Assembly (NCBI RefSeq): GCF_001440545.1
Contig: NZ_LKHP01000004.1
Location: forward strand, 74,501 to 138,500
Direction: 5' to 3'
DNA from: Caloramator mitchellensis
GTDB lineage: Bacteria; Bacillota; Clostridia; Clostridiales; Caloramatoraceae
DNA length: 64,000 bases
The translations under genes were made by a program, and so were the position numbers. Below the pieces are notes generated by a model that did not search any database, was not told where the DNA came from, and saw only the letters and a list, made by a program, of their open reading frames with translations. Of this stretch, positions 14,899-23,722 are shown in pieces. Position 1 is the stretch's first letter; each line of letters starts with the position of its first letter.

Positions 14899-17817
14899 TT
14901 ATTCAAATACCTTAACCAATTTATTAAATATATTTTCATTTTCCCTTATTTTATTTTCATTTCCAAGAACACAAATATATTCTTGTTTTAGCATTTCTGA
15001 GAGCATTTCCTTTGCTTCCTTAATTGTGTCTAGAGTCGAATCTAAAACTTCTTCTCTCTCCCTTTGAATATCATCATATGTTATGCCTCTCATATATTGC
15101 TCATCTGAAACTCTGCCCTTCATAAAAGGATTTAATGGATAATCATATTTGCTCATCGTTCCAATTATATATTTTGTCATTTCCCTTTCGTCTACTTCTA
15201 TAGTTTCAATATATTTAGGAACATCATCATATGCTCTTAAAGTTTCTTTAATATTTGGGTCTCTGTAGGATGCAAAATTTATAGTTCCATTTCTCTCTAT
15301 ATTCATAAAACATCCATAAGCACCGCCCTGAACTCTAACTTTATTCCATAGATAATCAAGGCTTATTATAGTTCTTAAAACCTGCATTGCACCATTATAG
15401 TTATATCCTAATTTCCTATAGTTATACCCTTTCGCAACATATTGAACGTTTGCTTGAGTTAAAAGTCCTTCATTGTCTTTTGATACTGTCAAATCATAGT
15501 TTGCTTTGACCAAATTATCCTTTTTCAGGTCACTTAGGACAAAGTGAATATTTTCAGTATATAAATTCTCATCCTTTTCTTCACATGTTAAACTTAACAA
15601 TAAGTTGTTTATATTAAATATAGCATCCTTTACCTTGTTTAAATTATGAATCAATTCATCCTGCATATTTTCATAATTTTTCTCAATATTTGCGATAACT
15701 TTATAGAATTCAATTCCTGTCATAATCTCATTTATTTTCCCTGCTTTTGATATATAAGATGATAATCTCTTTAATGCAACTGTATGTCCCTTCTCAATTA
15801 TTGCCATTTCAAGTCTTGACTTCGTCTGCTGAATTATCTCCCTTATCTTTTTACTGTTGTCAAACTTTGATTTATTAATAATCTCTCCAACAAGTTCAAG
15901 CATCTTAGGCAACTTATCCATCAGTGACTTTGATTCTACAACAAGGATAGGCTTGAATTCATCAATATTATCTATCCTTTCAACCATTTGTGGATATATT
16001 TTTATGCCACCTATATTTATATCTATCTCTTTTGCTAGTTCTTCATAGGTATAGTTTTCGGTATCTACCTTTCCAAGTAAATTAGCAAGCAGTGAGACAT
16101 ATGGCAGCAGATTAACATCTATTTTATCAAGGTCGAAATAAAAATTAGTATAAGCAATCTTATTAGTAAATACAGGGTGATACAAATATTTAACTCCATC
16201 AACGTTCTTTTCAGACATAGGCAATTTTTCAGCTTTTCTATCAATATCCTTTATTGACAGTAGCGGAATAGTTTCAAGGGCTTCCTTTGAATCAGGAGTC
16301 TCTTGCCTTTTTAATAAGTTTTTAGTATTGTCAATTATTTTTTGTATTTCTTCATCAGTCATTGATTTTTTTATCTCTTGCAATTTTTCCTTTAATGTTC
16401 TTTCCTTTTCGTCTAACAATCCCTTTTTGGGCTTTAAAATAAGGACAGACGCATGTTTATTGTTTAGTAAATACTTTTCTATTAAATCTTCAAAATATCT
16501 TTCTGTAAGTGCTTTTTTAATGTTTTGCAACGGCACATCATATTCAAGGTAAGCAGTTGGATGCCCATCATATAGCCAGCTATTCATAAGTTTAATTCCG
16601 AATAAAAGTCCCTTTGGAGCAGAATCATGCTCCGCCTCCCTCATTTCAAATTCCTTTTTATTAATAGAAGCCTCAATTAGTTTCTTGTCTATTCCATCCC
16701 TAACAAGATTTTTTAATGTACTAAATACAACTTCTTTAAACTTTTCCTTTTTATCTATTTCTGAGCCCTTTACAATTATGCTAAACATTGGCTGTAGTAT
16801 GCTTCCTTCATAACTTCCAAATACATCTTTCCCAAGTCCTGCATCAATAAGAGCTTTTTTCAGAGGTGAAGCAAATGTTCCAAGAAGAATGTGTTCTAAA
16901 ATTTCAAGAGCTGTTGACTCCTCTACGTTACGTGCATCACCCATAGCAAAGTTTAAACTTAAAAAGGTCTTTTCCCTTTCATCATCATCCTTTGCAATAG
17001 GATACTCCATCTCAATTTCTTTTATTTCTTCAAAAGGTGGTTGAACTTCAATTTCTGAATATACTTCAGTCCTTTCAAATTCCTTTAAATAGTTATCGAT
17101 AAATTCCAATTCCTTTTCAACGTCTCCATTGCCATATAAATATATATAACTATTTGATGGATGATAGAATTTTTTGTGAAAGTCTATAAATTCTTCATAT
17201 GTAAGCTCAGGTATATGGTCTGGGTCTCCTCCCGACTCTACTCCGTAAGTTGTATCTGGATAGAGTGTTTCGCTTATTCTCCTAAAAAGTATCGCCTCTG
17301 GAGATGAAAAGGCACCCTTCATTTCGTTATAAACAACTCCCCTATATACCAATTCATCCTCTTTATTTAATAGCTCATAGTGCCATCCTTCCTGCATCAA
17401 TATTTCAGGAGATTGATAAATATTAGGATAAAAAACAGCATCAAGGTAAACATCCATCAGATTAAAAAAGTCCTTTTCATTTTTGCTTGCCACCGGATAC
17501 ATTGTTTTGTCAGGATAAGTCATTGCATTTAAAAATGTCTGAAGGGAGCCCTTTATTAATTCTACGAAAGGTTCCTTTACAGGGAACTTTCTTGAACCAC
17601 AAAGAACCGAGTGTTCAATTATGTGTGGAACACCTGTGCTGTCGCTTGGAGGAGTCCTGAAGGAAATGGAAAAAACCTTATTGTCGTCTTCATTTTGAAT
17701 TTTCAAAAGCCTTGCACCGGTTTTTTCATGCTCAAATATGTATGCCTTTGAATTTATTTCTTTAATATCCCTTATTTCATAAAGCCTAAAGCCCTTATAA
17801 ATATTATTTACTTCCAT
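14899..17817 (-). CDS. M16C zinc protease, presequence protease-like
   Basis: A large clam-shaped metallopeptidase that degrades unfolded peptides, related to mitochondrial PreP/Cym1. The inverted zinc motif HIIEH is at residues 65-69, followed by SVLCGSRKFPVKEPF, a hallmark of M16C. The downstream Glu lies in VVYNEMKGAFSSPE. The inactive second half is present, and 972 aa is the full family length. No signal peptide, so it is cytoplasmic. A GGAGGGA site precedes the ATG. Confidence 0.94.
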   Translation of the reverse strand: MEVNNIYKGFRLYEIRDIKEINSKAYIFEHEKTGARLLKIQNEDDNKVFSISFRTPPSDSTGVPHIIEHSVLCGSRKFPVKEPFVELIKGSLQTFLNAMTYPDKTMYPVASKNEKDFFNLMDVYLDAVFYPNIYQSPEILMQEGWHYELLNKEDELVYRGVVYNEMKGAFSSPEAILFRRISETLYPDTTYGVESGGDPDHIPELTYEEFIDFHKKFYHPSNSYIYLYGNGDVEKELEFIDNYLKEFERTEVYSEIEVQPPFEEIKEIEMEYPIAKDDDEREKTFLSLNFAMGDARNVEESTALEILEHILLGTFASPLKKALIDAGLGKDVFGSYEGSILQPMFSIIVKGSEIDKKEKFKEVVFSTLKNLVRDGIDKKLIEASINKKEFEMREAEHDSAPKGLLFGIKLMNSWLYDGHPTAYLEYDVPLQNIKKALTERYFEDLIEKYLLNNKHASVLILKPKKGLLDEKERTLKEKLQEIKKSMTDEEIQKIIDNTKNLLKRQETPDSKEALETIPLLSIKDIDRKAEKLPMSEKNVDGVKYLYHPVFTNKIAYTNFYFDLDKIDVNLLPYVSLLANLLGKVDTENYTYEELAKEIDINIGGIKIYPQMVERIDNIDEFKPILVVESKSLMDKLPKMLELVGEIINKSKFDNSKKIREIIQQTKSRLEMAIIEKGHTVALKRLSSYISKAGKINEIMTGIEFYKVIANIEKNYENMQDELIHNLNKVKDAIFNINNLLLSLTCEEKDENLYTENIHFVLSDLKKDNLVKANYDLTVSKDNEGLLTQANVQYVAKGYNYRKLGYNYNGAMQVLRTIISLDYLWNKVRVQGGAYGCFMNIERNGTINFASYRDPNIKETLRAYDDVPKYIETIEVDEREMTKYIIGTMSKYDYPLNPFMKGRVSDEQYMRGITYDDIQREREEVLDSTLDTIKEAKEMLSEMLKQEYICVLGNENKIRENENIFNKLVKVFE

Positions 17818-17986
17818 ACTATCCCTCCTGCTTATTTTTTAATATTATATGTATATCGTAATTTATTTATAAAGTTTTATTTAATGTATCCTTATGCCAG
17901 TTTTTGACTTTTTCTTTCAAATATTATATCACCAAATAATTCCACATATCAATGCGTTATTTCTCTATTCAACATCATTTAATAAT

Positions 17987-18679
17987 TCATATTTTTATGT
18001 CAATTTTCTCTTTAATGCTTATTTCTTCTAAGCTAATATTACACCCATAAGCTAAGATTTCTACGCCTTTTTTATTTGCAGCACTCAATACTTTTGCAAA
18101 TTCTTCATCAATTTCCCAATAAGGCTCAAATCTAATTGCATAATCCATAAATGCTATAAAAATTATCTTAGCTTTATATCCCATTTCAGCAGCCTTTATA
18201 AGTTCATAAATATGCTTCCTCCCCCTTTCCGTAGGCGCATCTGGAAATTTCGCAATTCCATCTTCTTCGAACGTAGCACATTTAACTTCTATAAATGCCT
18301 TTTCATTTCCGTCTATATATAAATCAAATTTACTATTATAGAAGATAACTTCTCTTTTTAAAATTCCTTCACCTAAATACAATGCACCTTCTTTAATAGC
18401 CTCCTCCACTACTCTATTTGCTAATGCTGAATTTATGCAAATCAATTTGTTATTTTTTTCAACAAACATTAATGTGTATTGATGTTTTCTTTTATAACTA
18501 TTACTTTTTAGTAAATAAACTACTACATTAGTCACTAAAAGTTCCCTAAGTCTCCCTGTATTAGGGACATGAACAATTATTTCCTCATTATTCAATAAAA
18601 CTTTTGCCTCAAACCTGTTAATTCTTTCGATAAAAATTGCTTTAACCTTCTCTCCAATTATTTTATATCCCAAAATCAT
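17987..18679 (-). CDS. sfsA: SfsA-family DNA/RNA nuclease-like protein
   Basis: Family named for sugar fermentation stimulation, with a nucleic-acid-binding OB-like N-terminus and a PD-(D/E)XK-type C-terminal domain. Visible family text: FIERINRFEAKVLL, HVPNTGRLRELL, YIDGNEKAFIEVKCATF and FPDAPTERGRKHIYEL. The longest frame starts in the upstream 38-bp repeat, but GGGAGG lies just before the ATG at 18679 (230 aa). The TTG six bases further on has better spacing (8 nt) and is the main alternative. It is transcribed away from the ABC exporter operon. Confidence 0.92.
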   Translation of the reverse strand: MILGYKIIGEKVKAIFIERINRFEAKVLLNNEEIIVHVPNTGRLRELLVTNVVVYLLKSNSYKRKHQYTLMFVEKNNKLICINSALANRVVEEAIKEGALYLGEGILKREVIFYNSKFDLYIDGNEKAFIEVKCATFEEDGIAKFPDAPTERGRKHIYELIKAAEMGYKAKIIFIAFMDYAIRFEPYWEIDEEFAKVLSAANKKGVEILAYGCNISLEEISIKEKIDIKI

Positions 18680-18717
18680 TACCTCCCAAAAAGTATTAAT
18701 AACTTCTATGATAATAC

Positions 18718-18755
18718 AACAACTCAAGAAGTCAAGAAATCAAGTGAATGTCACC
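18718..18755. repeat. 38-bp repeat, copy 1 (sfsA / ABC operon intergenic)
   Basis: Identical over 38 bp to 38945-38982, which lies in the glmS ribozyme. Both copies have the same orientation. Internally it holds three tandem 8-mers of the form nTCAAGAA (last one ending TG). On the minus strand it supplies TTGACT, a possible -35 box for sfsA. On the plus side it ends 7 nt before the ABC operon -35 box. Confidence 0.9.
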
Positions 18756-18762
18756 AAACAGC

Positions 18763-18811
18763 TTGCAATTTTACAATAAAAGGTATATAATATAATTGAC
18801 CAGATGGTCAA
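18763..18811 (+). promoter_or_regulatory. Promoter of ABC exporter/tetR operon with palindromic operator
   Basis: TTGCAA (18763-18768), a 17-nt spacer and TATAAT (18786-18791). At 18796-18811 an inverted repeat, TTGACCA-N2-TGGTCAA, covers the expected transcription start. The operon ends in a TetR-family gene, so this is a good candidate autoregulatory operator. Confidence 0.75.
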
Positions 18812-18830
18812 AATAAAAAGGGGTGATAGG

Positions 18831-19529
18831 ATGTTTATACAGTTAAAAAATGTTAACAAGAAATATACAAACGGTAAAAATGTAATTTTTTCTTTAAACA
18901 ATTTGAATCTTGAGGTTAAAAAGGGGGAAATAGTAACAGTTCTTGGACCCTCTGGTTCAGGAAAATCTACTCTTCTTAATTTAATTGGCGGAATTGACAG
19001 GGCTGATAATGGCGATATTGTAATTGAAAATACCAATTTAACAAAAATAAGCGATAAAGAGCTTACAAAATACAGAAGGGACAAAATAGGTTTCATTTTT
19101 CAATTTTATAATTTGATTCCTAATCTAAATGTTTATGAAAATGTTGAAGTCTCTACTAACATAAGCAAAAATGCAATAAGCATTGAAAAGGTTTTAAAAG
19201 ATGTCGATATGTTTGATAAAAAGGAAAAATTCCCTCAGGAATTAAGCGGTGGAGAGCAACAGAGAGTTTCAATCGCAAGAGCACTTGCTAAAAATCCTGA
19301 GATACTGCTTTGCGATGAACCTACTGGAGCACTTGATTATAAAAATGCCAAGGAAATATTAAATTTGCTTGAAAAGATTAATAAGGAATATAATACGACA
19401 ATTTTTATTGTAACTCATAATAATGCTATAAGCTCTATGGCAGATAGAATTGTAAGGTTAAGAAGCGGCGAAATTGTTGAGGATAAAATAAATACAGCCA
19501 AAATTCCTGCTGAAGGAGTTGAATGGTAA
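18831..19529 (+). CDS. ABC transporter ATP-binding protein (MacB/LolD type)
   Basis: Energises the FtsX-like permease encoded next. Walker A GPSGSGKST near residue 39, the Q-loop in FIFQFYNLIPNLNVYENV, the signature LSGGEQQRVSIARAL, Walker B LLCDEPTGAL and the switch His in VTHNN are all present. The ATG at 18831 follows GGGGTGAT and gives 232 aa, normal for the family; the longer frame would start inside the operator. Its last codons overlap the start of the permease gene. Confidence 0.96.
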   Translation: MFIQLKNVNKKYTNGKNVIFSLNNLNLEVKKGEIVTVLGPSGSGKSTLLNLIGGIDRADNGDIVIENTNLTKISDKELTKYRRDKIGFIFQFYNLIPNLNVYENVEVSTNISKNAISIEKVLKDVDMFDKKEKFPQELSGGEQQRVSIARALAKNPEILLCDEPTGALDYKNAKEILNLLEKINKEYNTTIFIVTHNNAISSMADRIVRLRSGEIVEDKINTAKIPAEGVEW

Positions 19530-21754
19530 TGATTTTAAATAAAAGAGTGTTTAGAGTTTTAATAAGCCAAAAGGCTGTTTATCTGGGTTCTACAATACTT
19601 GTAATGTTAAGTTCGATGCTTTTTGCGAATTTAAAAATTGCAATGGGAAATGTAGAAAGAAACTTAAATCTTTTCCTTGAAAAAAGCAAAGTTGAGAGTG
19701 TTAAAACAATTGTTCAAAAACCGATAACTAATTTTTCTGAACTCGAACAGAAATATAATGTCATAATAGAATCAAGAAAGCAATTTGACTATAATCTTGA
19801 TGAAAACACCACAATAAGAGTATTCGAGAAGACTACAAAAGTTGACATTCCTCATATTGTTGAAGGCAGAGATATTAATAATAAATATGAAATTCTATTA
19901 GAACCAAATTTTGCAAAAACAAACAACTTTAAGATAGGTGACACAATTAAAATATTGAATAGAAACTTTACAATTGCAGGTTATTTTGCAATGCCTGATT
20001 ACATTTATCCTCTTAAATCCGAAAGTGATTTAATGGTTAATTACAATATTTTTGGAACAGCAGTTATTTCAAAACAAGCCATTGAAGAAATGGGAGTTAA
20101 AGGCCTTAGCTATTATTTAATTAGATATAACGATGAAAATTCAAGTAAAATTAAAGAATACCTTGGCAAGAATAACTTCGTTGTATTTTGGCAGGAAATA
20201 AAAGATAACCCAAGGTTTAATTTTGTTGAAGCAAAATTAATGGGTTCAGCAAAAATGTCTTCTGCTCTACCTTCAATGATATTGCTCTTAACTTCCCTTT
20301 TAGTATCTGTTGTGATGTGGAGAATGATAAAGACTGAATTTAGTTTGATTGGAACATTATACGCCCTTGGATATACAAAAAAGGAAATACTCCTTCATTA
20401 TTTATCATTTGCAAATATCATTGCACTTGTTGGGGGTATTTTAGGAACGATTTTAGGATTATTCCTTGTAAAACCTTTAACAGAATTTTTTACATTCTAT
20501 TTCAACATTCCAATAATTGAAAATAGATTTGATTACAAGTATATTGCTGGTAGTTTGTTTATACCTTATTTGTTTATTATTCCAGCAATGTTATTTGTTA
20601 TATTTAAAGCTCTAAGGTATTCTCCTGTTAAATTGATGAGGGGCAATACTGAGAAAATAAAAATAGGATTGTTTGAGAAAAAATTAAAGCTTAATAAAAT
20701 AAAATTCCCATTTAAATTCAAAATAAGGGAGATGGCAAGAAGCATACCTAGACTACTTGTCCTAGTTTTTGGTATTACAATAGCTTCAATGTTCCTGCTA
20801 CTTGGTTTCCTATACAAAAATTCATTTGACTATTTACTTAATCAGAGTATGGCTGAGGTATTTAAATTCAACTATAATTATGTTTTAAGAACAAATGAAA
20901 CAGCAAACTTATATGGCGGTGAAGAATATAATTTCTCAGTTTTTAAAGTTGAAGGAAAAGTTGAAAATTTTGTTGCTTTTGGATTAAGAACTGATTCAAG
21001 GCTAATAAATCTAGTTGACAAAAATGGAGAAAGTATCTCGAAAAATTATACAATAATTACAAGACCGCTCGCAAATACTCTTAAGATATCTGAAGGTGAT
21101 ACAATAACTATTACAAATAAATTCAGCAATGAAAAGTTTGATGTAAAAATTGATAAAATTGCAGAGGTTTATACCGGTAATAATATTTACATGCCTATTG
21201 CAAAACTAAACAAATTAATGAATTATAAAGAAAATTCATTTAGCGGAATTTTTTCAGAGAACAAATTAAATATTCCTGAAGAAAAAATATTCAAATTAGA
21301 AACTAAGGATGAACTAAATGAAGCATTTAAAGCTATTTTAAATCCTCTTAAAGCTATGCTGGGCATAGTGGCATTTGTTGCCTTCTTCATCGCTTTAATC
21401 GTTATTTATGTAATCACTGGTCTATCTATTGAAGAGAACAAGACAAATATCTCGATGTTTAAAATTTTTGGATATACAAACAAAGAAATAAATGATTTAA
21501 TTTTGAATACCGCTACAATTCCAGTTGCAATAGGATTTATAATTGCAATACCGGTTCTATTGAGAACAATGGACGCTCTTTTAAATGGTTTTGCCCAAAA
21601 CATTGATTTTGCATTTCCTTTAAAACTTAATTTAGTATCTATTATTTTAGGATTTGTTATATTGTTTTTAACCTATGAGATATCGAAGTTCTTCTCAAAG
21701 AAAAATATATATAAAATACCAATGTCTGAGGCTCTGAAAATGCAAAGGGAGTAG
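19523..21754 (+). CDS. ABC transporter permease, FtsX/MacB-like (two FtsX domains)
   Basis: A 743-residue membrane protein with an N-terminal membrane segment, an outside domain (residues about 45-240), an FtsX-type membrane block (about 245-370), a second outside domain and a C-terminal membrane block (about 610-725). Such systems usually export peptides or lipids or act in antibiotic resistance, and are not importers. Two starts are possible (19523 and 19529); AAGGAG lies 4 nt before the first and 10 nt before the second. Both overlap or abut the ATPase stop. The TetR gene follows after 6 nt. Confidence 0.92.
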   Translation: MVMILNKRVFRVLISQKAVYLGSTILVMLSSMLFANLKIAMGNVERNLNLFLEKSKVESVKTIVQKPITNFSELEQKYNVIIESRKQFDYNLDENTTIRVFEKTTKVDIPHIVEGRDINNKYEILLEPNFAKTNNFKIGDTIKILNRNFTIAGYFAMPDYIYPLKSESDLMVNYNIFGTAVISKQAIEEMGVKGLSYYLIRYNDENSSKIKEYLGKNNFVVFWQEIKDNPRFNFVEAKLMGSAKMSSALPSMILLLTSLLVSVVMWRMIKTEFSLIGTLYALGYTKKEILLHYLSFANIIALVGGILGTILGLFLVKPLTEFFTFYFNIPIIENRFDYKYIAGSLFIPYLFIIPAMLFVIFKALRYSPVKLMRGNTEKIKIGLFEKKLKLNKIKFPFKFKIREMARSIPRLLVLVFGITIASMFLLLGFLYKNSFDYLLNQSMAEVFKFNYNYVLRTNETANLYGGEEYNFSVFKVEGKVENFVAFGLRTDSRLINLVDKNGESISKNYTIITRPLANTLKISEGDTITITNKFSNEKFDVKIDKIAEVYTGNNIYMPIAKLNKLMNYKENSFSGIFSENKLNIPEEKIFKLETKDELNEAFKAILNPLKAMLGIVAFVAFFIALIVIYVITGLSIEENKTNISMFKIFGYTNKEINDLILNTATIPVAIGFIIAIPVLLRTMDALLNGFAQNIDFAFPLKLNLVSIILGFVILFLTYEISKFFSKKNIYKIPMSEALKMQRE

Positions 21755-21760
21755 ATTAGC

Positions 21761-22393
21761 TTGAAAAAATTCGAAAAACTTTCAGAAGAAAAAAAGCAAA
21801 AAATATTACAGTCAGCTTTGATCGAGTTTTCAACTTATGGATATGAAAATGCTTCAACAAATAGGATTGTCGAAAGGGCAGAAATATCAAAGGGTGCTCT
21901 ATTTCACTATTTTAAAAGCAAAAAAGGATTATATCTATATTTGATAGACTATGTTATTCCACTTCTTTATGATGAGTTTTATAGACAAGCAAACATGACT
22001 ATTACCAATTTCTTCGAAAGAATAAAAAACTGGCAAGCTGCAAAGTTAAACATTATGGATAAAATGTCCCTTGAAACAAAATTCCTAATTAAAGCGTTTA
22101 CAAACATTCCAAAGGAAGTTAAAGATGATGTGTTAACAAGGTATGCTAAATATACCCAGGATGGTTTCAAGATGCTTTTTGAAAATATAGATTTTTCTAT
22201 GTTTAAGGAAGATATAGATAAAAACAAGGCGATTGAAACAATTGTTTGGACATTAGAGAGCTATGGAAACAAATATATGAAGGAAAATGTTGATTCGCAA
22301 GGTAATATAGTAATAAATAAAGAAAAGATATTATCCGAAATCGAAGCTTACCTTAATATATTAAAATTTGGAATAGCTAAGCCCCATGAATAA
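21761..22393 (+). CDS. TetR/AcrR-family transcriptional regulator
   Basis: An N-terminal helix-turn-helix (residues about 10-55: ALIEFSTYGYENASTNRIVERAEISKGALFHYF, quoted in part ISKGALFHYF) precedes a variable ligand-binding domain; 210 aa is normal length. The start is TTG at 21761, six bases after the permease stop, with GGGAG upstream. Its place at the end of the exporter operon, together with the palindrome on the operon promoter, suggests it represses its own operon until a drug or peptide binds. Confidence 0.93.
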   Translation: MKKFEKLSEEKKQKILQSALIEFSTYGYENASTNRIVERAEISKGALFHYFKSKKGLYLYLIDYVIPLLYDEFYRQANMTITNFFERIKNWQAAKLNIMDKMSLETKFLIKAFTNIPKEVKDDVLTRYAKYTQDGFKMLFENIDFSMFKEDIDKNKAIETIVWTLESYGNKYMKENVDSQGNIVINKEKILSEIEAYLNILKFGIAKPHE

Positions 22394-22486
22394 TTTCATG
22401 GGGCTTAATTTATAAATATAAAATTTTTCACTGTGTCCAAAATGTTGGGAAATTTCATTCCCAATTACAGCAACTGCTATTTTCAT
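22361..22486 (-). pseudogene. 5' scrap of a NifX/NifB-type (dinitrogenase Fe-Mo cofactor family) gene
   Basis: From an ATG at 22486 with a good AGAGGTGAT ribosome-binding site, the first 26 residues read MKIAVAVIGNEISQHFGHSE then KFYIYK. This is the N-terminus of small NifX-family proteins, which are normally about 110-120 aa. The frame then runs through the tetR terminator and into tetR antisense, and stops after 41 residues. I infer that the rest was deleted when the operon end was joined here. A motif upstream is shared with the SLAC1 promoter. Confidence 0.7.
22379..22408 (+). terminator. Terminator of the ABC/tetR operon
   Basis: A 12-bp perfect stem AAGCCCCATGAA / TTCATGGGGCTT with a 4-nt loop, overlapping the tetR stop codon. 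Nearly the same arms recur at 55264 and partly at 27571. Confidence 0.88.
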
Positions 22487-22515
22487 AAAATCACCTCTTT
22501 TAAATCATTTTGGGT

Positions 22516-22529
22516 ATATGCCCATTATT
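22516..22529. repeat. ATATGCCCATTATT motif, copy 1
   Basis: Lies upstream of the NifX-like scrap; with its flank it forms the partial palindrome GGGTATATGCCC. The same 14 bases recur at 22589-22602 inside the SLAC1 promoter. Confidence 0.7.
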
Positions 22530-22583
22530 ATTATATATCTATTTTTTATATTTTGCAATAGTATTAATAATATGTAATGATTA

Positions 22584-22612
22584 TTGACATATGCCCATTA
22601 TTTTCGTATAAT
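22584..22612 (+). promoter_or_regulatory. Consensus promoter of the SLAC1/TDT gene with embedded motif
   Basis: TTGACA (22584-22589), a 17-nt spacer and TATAAT (22607-22612): a perfect sigma-A promoter. The spacer contains ATATGCCCATTATT (22589-22602), the second copy of the motif at 22516, so a regulator probably binds there. Confidence 0.75.
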
Positions 22613-22655
22613 TTAAGTTGTTTGTTGAAAACTAGTAATTAGGGGAGGTTTGTCA

Positions 22656-23609
22656 ATGAAGGATTCGCGAATTAAGAATTTTCCAATCTCATTTTTCTCA
22701 GTCATTATGGGTTTAGCTGGATATACTATCGCTACACAAAAAACGGAATCACTTTTTAATTTATTTAAACTAAGCAATTATATTGCTTATACTAATTTAA
22801 CTCTTTTTATTATAATATCTGCTCTATATATTATAAAAACAGCAGTTTTCTCTAATGAAGTGAAATATGATTTAAATCATCCGGTAAAAATGGCATTTGT
22901 TCCAACCATCTCAATAGCAATGCTATTATTGAGCATTAGTTTTTTAGAGATAAGTTCAAATATATCACGAGTATTATTTTTTATTGGAGCACCATTACAT
23001 TTAATATTATCATTAATAACCATCACAAAGTGGATTCAACATCCAAAATTTCAAATTCAGCATTTTAATCCAGCATGGTTTGTTCCAATACTCGGAAATT
23101 TATTAGTTCCTATTGCAGGTGTTAAATTTATAAATAAAGAAATATTATGGTTTTTCTTTAGTATAGGCATTGTTTTTTGGGTGCCATTCCTCTCTATCCT
23201 TCTGTATAGAGTAATTTTTCACAATAATTTATCCGAAAAATTAATGCCAACATTGTTCATTTTGTTAGCCCCTCCATCTGTTGCTTTTGTTTCTTATATG
23301 AAGCTTGTTGAGAACATCGATAATTTTGCTAAGGTATTATATTCATTTGCTTTGTTTACTTTATTACTGATTGTATTCCAATACAACTTATTCACTAAAA
23401 TCAAGTTTTATTTATCGTGGTGGGCTTATATTTTCCCTCTATCGTCATTTTCAATAGCATCCTACTTAGTCTTTAGTAAAACTAAATTTGTTTTCTATAA
23501 ATACACTTTCATCATTATTTTTATAGTAGTTTCTGTTCTTACTATAATTATTGCGATTAAGACTTTAAGGGCAATTTTCAATAAAGAAATATGCATTGAA
23601 GAGGAATAA
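22656..23609 (+). CDS. SLAC1/TehA-type (TDT family) anion or dicarboxylate channel
   Basis: A 317-residue integral membrane protein with about ten hydrophobic segments. FPISFFSVIMGLAGYTIATQ at the N-terminus and FNPAWFVPILGNLLVPIAG in the middle are family patterns, with a pore-type Phe region. Members include the tellurite/anion channel TehA and malate transporters; the substrate here is unknown. The ATG at 22656 has GGAGG 7 nt upstream and is preferred over the TTG at 22650. A strong promoter lies directly upstream and a terminator follows. Confidence 0.88.
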   Translation: MKDSRIKNFPISFFSVIMGLAGYTIATQKTESLFNLFKLSNYIAYTNLTLFIIISALYIIKTAVFSNEVKYDLNHPVKMAFVPTISIAMLLLSISFLEISSNISRVLFFIGAPLHLILSLITITKWIQHPKFQIQHFNPAWFVPILGNLLVPIAGVKFINKEILWFFFSIGIVFWVPFLSILLYRVIFHNNLSEKLMPTLFILLAPPSVAFVSYMKLVENIDNFAKVLYSFALFTLLLIVFQYNLFTKIKFYLSWWAYIFPLSSFSIASYLVFSKTKFVFYKYTFIIIFIVVSVLTIIIAIKTLRAIFNKEICIEEE

Positions 23610-23635
23610 GTTGCTTAACGGCAACTTATTTTTTT
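23605..23635 (+). terminator. Terminator of the SLAC1/TDT gene
   Basis: A 10-bp stem AATAAGTTGC / GCAACTTATT with a 6-nt loop followed by a T run. It overlaps the stop codon. Confidence 0.88.
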
Positions 23636-23722
23636 ATGGACTTATTAATCAAAAAGTGTCATAATAAAATTAAGAAGATGTAAAAGCAAAGATGTAAACT
23701 CTACAAAGAAAGGGTGATTTGT

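Noticed and set aside
18680-18727. Longer sfsA start within the 38-bp repeat
   Set aside because: No ribosome-binding site there, and family proteins begin near the RINRF motif as in the shorter form.
18740-19096. Open frame on the minus strand across the ABC ATPase gene
   Set aside because: It is the antisense shadow of the ATPase; the residues show no family pattern and there is no ribosome-binding site.
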